Shown here: one piece after another, positions 15,014 through 18,976 of the stretch
Layout of the letters: every line of letters starts with the position of its first letter
How positions within the stretch are numbered: position 1 is the stretch's first letter
DNA from: JAUVKT01 sp964634565
GTDB lineage: Bacteria > Bacteroidota > Bacteroidia > Bacteroidales > VadinHA17
Reading direction: 5' to 3'
DNA length: 18,976 bases
Assembly: GCA_964634565.1 (NCBI GenBank)
Contig: CAZWLP010000051.1
Coordinates: 1 to 18,976 of the forward strand
The notes under the pieces: model-generated
The model's input: the letters and a program-made list of their open reading frames with translations, nothing else
The model's database searches: none
Told to the model about the DNA's origin: nothing
Program-made: the position numbers and the translations under genes

Positions 15014-15046
15014 TATTATATTCAAACCGATCTATTTGATATAATA
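15014..15046. repeat. AT-rich inverted repeat downstream of siaC
   Basis: The arms at 15014-15026 (TATTATATTCAAA) and 15035-15046 (TTTGATATAATA) pair over 12 bp with one bulged T around an 8-nt loop. It is the third inverted repeat in a row in the convergent gap. It may shape the 3' end of the siaC mRNA, but it could be chance in AT-rich DNA. Confidence 0.45.
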
Positions 15047-15062
15047 ATCTTATTCAGCAATC

Positions 15063-15443
15063 TTACTCTACAATCTCAATCATCTCAAACGGCACCCTGA
15101 TAATGGATTCGTAGTCTTCTCCTGCTTCAAGCATATCCTCGTCATCCTCTTCGTAATACCATTTTATCTGAACCTCATTCTTTGCCTTATGAATAACTTC
15201 CAGTTTCTTAAAGACATCCAGAATGCATTTAGATGAACTTGTATTAAAGTATTCGAGTTTTACCTCAACAACTGTTTTCTGTAAGGGTGAATCCTTATAA
15301 GATTCAAGCCAGTCAACAAGTGGTTTATAGAACTCAACAGAGTTCTCAGGAATTGATCTTCCTTCTAATTTAAATACAGCTTCGTTTGAATCAAAACGAA
15401 CTGTTGGAGTTTTAGGTGTTCCTTCAATAACGATCGGTTCCAT
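15063..15443 (-). CDS. siaC: SiaC-like regulatory phosphoprotein (DUF1987)
   Basis: The 126-residue protein matches the SiaC/DUF1987 family. In Pseudomonas aeruginosa, SiaC is phosphorylated on Thr68 by the kinase SiaB and dephosphorylated by the phosphatase SiaA. The unphosphorylated form activates the diguanylate cyclase SiaD. Here the core LEYFNTSSSKCILDVFKKLE spans 63-82, with Thr68 at the matching site. The start (IEGTPKTPTVRFD) and the phrase LEGRSIPENSVEFYKPL are also typical. It follows the SiaB-like gene after 23 nt. No SiaA-type phosphatase or SiaD-type cyclase is in the window, so the downstream target is unknown; the ABC transporter and STAS protein are neighbours worth testing. 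Confidence 0.9.
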   Translation of the reverse strand: MEPIVIEGTPKTPTVRFDSNEAVFKLEGRSIPENSVEFYKPLVDWLESYKDSPLQKTVVEVKLEYFNTSSSKCILDVFKKLEVIHKAKNEVQIKWYYEEDDEDMLEAGEDYESIIRVPFEMIEIVE

Positions 15444-15466
15444 ATCAATAATTTTTTAGTTGTTAA

Positions 15467-16030
15467 TTATTCTTTTTCAACAGAGTCTATTCTAATCTTT
15501 AAATGAAAGAATGAATAATCATCGTTGTAATGTATAAAACTATAATCTAACTTATTTCCTGTTTTGCGTGCTATATCAACAAGACCCAGTCCACCTCCTC
15601 CTTTATCGGATATCTTCTGATGATGCAGAATAAACTTATAAAGCTCTTTTATCTCTTCAGGCGATGAATTATTAATCTTTGAGATTTTACTCTCAAGGCT
15701 TTTAATCTTATCCCTGGTAATAAAATTACCTGCAGAAATAAAATATCCCTTCTCATTCCGGGCAATTACGATCAGACCAAACCTCTCTGAACTCTGGTCA
15801 GCAAAGTTTTCCGGCACTATATCGACATGATGATAAAGATTTTGCAGACTCTCTACAAGTACATTGTAGACCTTTTTCCTGATTTTCGACGGATCATTTG
15901 CCTCTTCTGTCTTCTTTTCAACCGAATCAAGGACATTATTGATAACATCTGAACTGATATCTCCCTTAAAAGAGAAGATAACATCCTCGGTTTGTAATTC
16001 TTTAAAAAAGTTCTCAACGCTAAAGCTCAT
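15467..16030 (-). CDS. siaB: SiaB-like GHKL-fold protein kinase
   Basis: The 187-residue protein looks like a single-domain GHKL ATPase kinase of the SiaB (DUF6272) type, related to anti-sigma factor kinases such as SpoIIAB. The N-box is KVYNVLVESLQNLYHH (53-68), with Glu60 and Asn64 placed to act as base and magnesium ligand. The ATP lid and G-box is SDKGGGGLGLVDIA (141-154). No membrane segment or sensor domain is visible, so it is a cytoplasmic kinase. Its likely substrate is the SiaC-like protein encoded 23 nt downstream. It could also act on the STAS protein at 10851-11195, which is inference only. A promoter lies just upstream. Confidence 0.87.
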   Translation of the reverse strand: MSFSVENFFKELQTEDVIFSFKGDISSDVINNVLDSVEKKTEEANDPSKIRKKVYNVLVESLQNLYHHVDIVPENFADQSSERFGLIVIARNEKGYFISAGNFITRDKIKSLESKISKINNSSPEEIKELYKFILHHQKISDKGGGGLGLVDIARKTGNKLDYSFIHYNDDYSFFHLKIRIDSVEKE

Positions 16031-16066
16031 CGGCGTCTCTTTGACTTAGGCATATATTTCCGATAA

Positions 16067-16093
16067 CAAATATAAAAAAAATCTCAAGTCCAA
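16067..16093 (-). promoter_or_regulatory. Putative promoter for siaB-siaC
   Basis: On the minus strand, TTTTTTG (TTG at 16093-16091) is followed after 16 nt by TATATTTG (16074-16067), an exact match to TAnnTTTG. Transcription would start near 16060, about 30 nt before the ATG at 16030. The 131-nt gap to the methyltransferase gene holds nothing else I can support. Confidence 0.5.
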
Positions 16094-16161
16094 AAAATTA
16101 ATGCTATATCCATTTGACTAAATTATTAAATCAACCTTATGACTCAGTAAAAAATGAGATC

Positions 16162-17313
16162 CTAGCCGGGTCGGTCGACTAAAATATCTTTTCTCTTTCC
16201 GGCAAATAATTCATACTTAACAAGCTTGCTCTCAAGAGCCCCATTATAAAGAGTATATTTCTTAGCCGGTTTTAATCCCAAAGACTTTAATCCAACTCCA
16301 CTCGATGTAATCAGCCATGCATCTGAGCCACTATAACCATGTTTAAGTCTCTCTCCTGTTTTACGATAGAATTCTGCAATATCCTCTTCCGAAAGCCTCT
16401 CACCATAAGGAGGATTCATTATAATTGTATAATTCACCCCTGCTGAATCTGATTTAAAAAAATCAGATAATCCAGCTTTAATTATTCCCTTCAAACCTGC
16501 GCTTGCAATGTTTTTTTGTGCAATCCTTAAGGCTTCAGCTGATCTGTCTGAACAACTTATATCACCCTTCACAGGTTTTATGAATTCTGTATCCTTCCTG
16601 ATCTTATATAATAAAGACTCATCATAATCCGACCAGTTCATAAAACCGAAGTACGATCTGAACCGGCCCGGTGGAATTTTATTGGCTATTAAAGCTGCTT
16701 CTATTGCAAAAGTACCTGAACCACACATAGGATCGAGAAAGGGGCCTTCCCCATTCCAACCAGACATTTTAATTATCCCGGCAGCAAGTACCTCATTTAT
16801 CGGGGCACGTGTGGCTTCTGTCCTGTAACCTCGCTTAAAAAGGGGTGTAACCGATGAGTCGATTGATATTGTAACATTATTCTCACTGATTCGCAGATTA
16901 AAAACTACATCAGGTCTTTGAGTATCAACAGATGGACGCCTGTTGAACTTTGCTCTGAATTTATCGACAATAGCATCCTTTAATACCAGTCCTGCATAAG
17001 CCGTATGTTTAAACAGAGTTGAATGCACAACCGATACAATTGAAAAAGTCTGGTCGACAGACATAAACCTGTCCCAGTCAAATCTTAAAGCATTGGAATA
17101 TAGGTTTTTAGACGACCTTATTCTAAACTCCATCACAGGCTTAAGTATTGATAAAGCAGTTCTGAGCTGGTAATTAGCCCTGTACATCAGTTCTTTATCG
17201 CCTTCAAATTCTACTGCCCGGTTTGTTACCCTGATACTATCCGCACCAAGATCCCTGAGTTCATCAGCAAGGACTTCTTCGAGACCAAAAAGCGACTTGG
17301 CTATAAGTTGCAT
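16162..17313 (-). CDS. THUMP-domain SAM-dependent RNA methyltransferase (RlmL N-terminal type)
   Basis: The 383-residue protein has a ferredoxin-like/THUMP region (about 1-155) for RNA binding, then a Rossmann-fold methyltransferase. The SAM loop is FLDPMCGSGTFAIEAALIA (192-210) and the catalytic motif is NPPYGERL (300-307), typical of N2-guanine or N6-adenine methylation. It corresponds to the first half of E. coli RlmL, which makes m2G2445 in 23S rRNA. The second, RlmK-like half is absent, as is common in this phylum. Some databases call this family N6-adenine-specific DNA methylase, but the THUMP region argues for RNA. It starts 12 nt after the S41 protease stop, so the two are probably co-transcribed. 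Confidence 0.92.
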   Translation of the reverse strand: MQLIAKSLFGLEEVLADELRDLGADSIRVTNRAVEFEGDKELMYRANYQLRTALSILKPVMEFRIRSSKNLYSNALRFDWDRFMSVDQTFSIVSVVHSTLFKHTAYAGLVLKDAIVDKFRAKFNRRPSVDTQRPDVVFNLRISENNVTISIDSSVTPLFKRGYRTEATRAPINEVLAAGIIKMSGWNGEGPFLDPMCGSGTFAIEAALIANKIPPGRFRSYFGFMNWSDYDESLLYKIRKDTEFIKPVKGDISCSDRSAEALRIAQKNIASAGLKGIIKAGLSDFFKSDSAGVNYTIIMNPPYGERLSEEDIAEFYRKTGERLKHGYSGSDAWLITSSGVGLKSLGLKPAKKYTLYNGALESKLVKYELFAGKRKDILVDRPG

Positions 17314-17325
17314 AGGTGTTCTGTT

Positions 17326-18918
17326 CTAATTAGTTTTCTTCAGCAGGGCATTATATAAGGACTTATCAGAAATAAGGTCAACTGCCTTCAGTAGTGCAGT
17401 ATCATCCTTATTAACAATTTCGTAATACTCAGACATATCCCATAGATCACGCGCGACAAGTCCTTTTAGAATCTTAAATATTTGATTCTTGCTTATTAAA
17501 TATTGGTCATTATCAAATTTCGCACCCATACTTTCAGCTTTTTCTATAAAGGTCTTGATTTCGTTATCAGAAAATTCAAAATCACTTTTAAACTTATCAA
17601 AAGACTTATATTTACGTATCAGGCTATTCCTGTTATGATCTACATAGTCGAGGGTAAATTCCGTAATCGCATTTGTACTTATAAGATCTCTGTAATAATC
17701 TGAATACCAGGCAGTATCTAAAGGAACAAAAATATCTGGCATTATTCCGCCACCACCAAACACTTCTCTTCCATTAACGAGAGTTTTATATTTCAATGAA
17801 TCCGGAAATGAAATACTGTCGGCTGAAATCAACTCTCCATTTGAAAATCTTGAATAATAATCTCTTATATACTCCTCAAGTCCATCCTCATAAGGTCTCT
17901 GTATCAACCTGCCTGTCGGCGTATAGTATCTTGCTATAGTAAGCCTGACCATCGATCCGTCCTGCATATAAAAACCATTCTGCACCAGACCTTTCCCAAA
18001 TGTACGTCTGCCCACTATTAATCCCCTGTCGTAATCCTGTAAGGCGCCGGCCAGTATCTCACTGGCTGATGCTGATCCTTCATCAACAAGAATCACGATC
18101 CTTGAACTTGCAAGATCTCCATTACCCCTGCTATCTAATTCCTGCCTGGGAGTTTTTAGTCCCTCCAGGTATACTATCATCTTCTTTTCAGCAAATAAAT
18201 GGTCGGAAATCCTGATGGCAGACTCCAGGTAACCCCCCGTATTTCCCCTTAGGTCGATAATCAGGTGGAGCATATTTTTATTTAGCAGATCTTTTACTGC
18301 ATCAGAAAACTCTTTCTGCGTTGTAGCAGCAAATTTATTAAGTTTAATATATCCTACTCCCTCAGTAATAATATATGAGGCATCGAGACTATTTACCGGA
18401 ATCCTGTCACGAATAATTGTATAAGGGGTAATACCCTTTACTCCGCGTCTGTATATGCCCACTGTGACCTTTGAGCCCTTCTCTCCCAGCAGCCTTTTTC
18501 TTACGCCAGTCGTTGTTATTCCGACTCCTGCTACTTTCTCATCTTCAATAGTTATAATTCTGTCGCCGGCCCTGAGTCCTGCTTTTTCTGAAGGTCCACC
18601 AGGAATAGGAGCTATTACTATTATTGAGTCGTATAAAATATTAAACTGTATTCCTATTCCTTTAAAATTTCCTTCAAGTCCTTCATTCATTTCCTTTACT
18701 TCCTCGACTGAGAAATAAGCAGAATGAGGATCCAGATTCTTTAAAATTTCCTTAATCGCCTTTTCGGTCAACATCTCCTGATCTGTACTGTCTACATAGA
18801 AAGCATCAACCAGGGCCATTGTTCTGGCAATCTTTAAAGTCTGGTCGGTAAACATTTGCTGACCGCAAATATTTCCTGCTACCAGTACTGCTATTATTGC
18901 TATATATATTCTTTTCAT
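17326..18918 (-). CDS. S41 family C-terminal processing protease with PDZ domain
   Basis: The 530-residue protein has a signal peptide (MKRIYIAIIAVLVAGNICGQ) and is expected in the periplasm or envelope. A helical start with the CTP mark NLDPHSAYFS (61-70) is followed by a PDZ domain (about 85-165, with GIGIQFN and GLRAGDRI) that presents the substrate tail. The protease core includes YIKLNKFA, the LRGNTGGY segment (223-230), GSASASEILAGALQDY with Ser284, and GRRTFGKG with Lys309 and Gln313. These form the Ser-Lys pair and helper, spaced as in B. subtilis CtpB. The C-terminal extension (about 370-530) is helical, with no motif seen. The methyltransferase gene follows after 12 nt. The promoter probably lies at or beyond the window edge. 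Confidence 0.94.
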   Translation of the reverse strand: MKRIYIAIIAVLVAGNICGQQMFTDQTLKIARTMALVDAFYVDSTDQEMLTEKAIKEILKNLDPHSAYFSVEEVKEMNEGLEGNFKGIGIQFNILYDSIIVIAPIPGGPSEKAGLRAGDRIITIEDEKVAGVGITTTGVRKRLLGEKGSKVTVGIYRRGVKGITPYTIIRDRIPVNSLDASYIITEGVGYIKLNKFAATTQKEFSDAVKDLLNKNMLHLIIDLRGNTGGYLESAIRISDHLFAEKKMIVYLEGLKTPRQELDSRGNGDLASSRIVILVDEGSASASEILAGALQDYDRGLIVGRRTFGKGLVQNGFYMQDGSMVRLTIARYYTPTGRLIQRPYEDGLEEYIRDYYSRFSNGELISADSISFPDSLKYKTLVNGREVFGGGGIMPDIFVPLDTAWYSDYYRDLISTNAITEFTLDYVDHNRNSLIRKYKSFDKFKSDFEFSDNEIKTFIEKAESMGAKFDNDQYLISKNQIFKILKGLVARDLWDMSEYYEIVNKDDTALLKAVDLISDKSLYNALLKKTN

Positions 18919-18976
18919 GAAAACTGTTAATTTGCTAAATTATTAATCTGTAAAGTTGTAAAACTCCTTTCCCTTT

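Noticed and set aside
16142..16161. Possible terminator hairpin after the RNA methyltransferase gene
   Set aside because: Only about 4 bp can pair (CTCA with TGAG) across an A-rich loop and no good T-run follows, so I did not list it.
18919..18976. Promoter for the S41 protease gene
   Set aside because: The best box is TAATTTAG, with a mismatch and no TTG at the right distance; the true promoter may lie outside the window.

Overview
The window looks like chromosomal sequence from a member of the Bacteroidota, probably a Bacteroidales/Marinilabiliales-like lineage. The basis is AT-rich DNA, almost no Shine-Dalgarno sequences, several promoters of the Bacteroidota type (TTG, then 15-21 nt, then TAnnTTTG) with short leaders, and gene families typical of the phylum: the serC-serA-DUF1015 cluster, PD40 propeller proteins, and SiaB/SiaC-type partner-switching proteins. 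I see no mobile element, CRISPR array, tRNA or rRNA. The genes are tightly packed and the longest gap is about 140 bases.

Layout. (1) 1-1300, minus strand: a probable lipoprotein of unknown function followed by a small secreted protein cut by the window edge. (2) 1411-1923, plus strand: a small helical protein of unknown function, with a promoter back to back with that of the lipoprotein. (3) 3604-1931, minus: a YggS-type PLP-homeostasis protein and a dihydroorotate-dehydrogenase-like flavoprotein lacking the catalytic Cys/Ser. (4) 8877-3679, minus: gcvT, comB, serC, serA and DUF1015, a one-carbon/serine block ending at an intrinsic terminator. A second promoter lies just before serC. (5) 10360-8978, minus: a secreted TPR plus PD40 propeller protein. 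(6) 10499-14953, plus: Hpt domain protein, STAS domain protein, flavin reductase-like protein and a 1023-residue ABC transporter with TerB-like and FHA-like N-terminal regions. (7) 16030-15063, minus: a SiaB-like GHKL kinase and a SiaC-like phosphoprotein, converging on the ABC gene across two strong hairpin terminators. (8) 18918-16162, minus: a PDZ-containing S41 protease and a THUMP-type RNA methyltransferase.

How the genes fit together. SerA and SerC make phosphoserine from 3-phosphoglycerate; serine then feeds glycine cleavage, where GcvT acts. No classical phosphoserine phosphatase is present. DUF1015, with a DGHHR motif like that of ParB-fold serine kinases, and ComB, a phosphatase family, are both candidates for that step, as inference only.

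The most intriguing part is 10.5-16.0 kb. It contains a phosphotransfer protein, a STAS protein, a kinase, a second phosphoacceptor and an ABC transporter with regulatory-looking N-terminal regions. I suggest this is a partner-switching system controlling an ABC transporter. The domain calls are fairly firm; the functional link rests on gene order alone.
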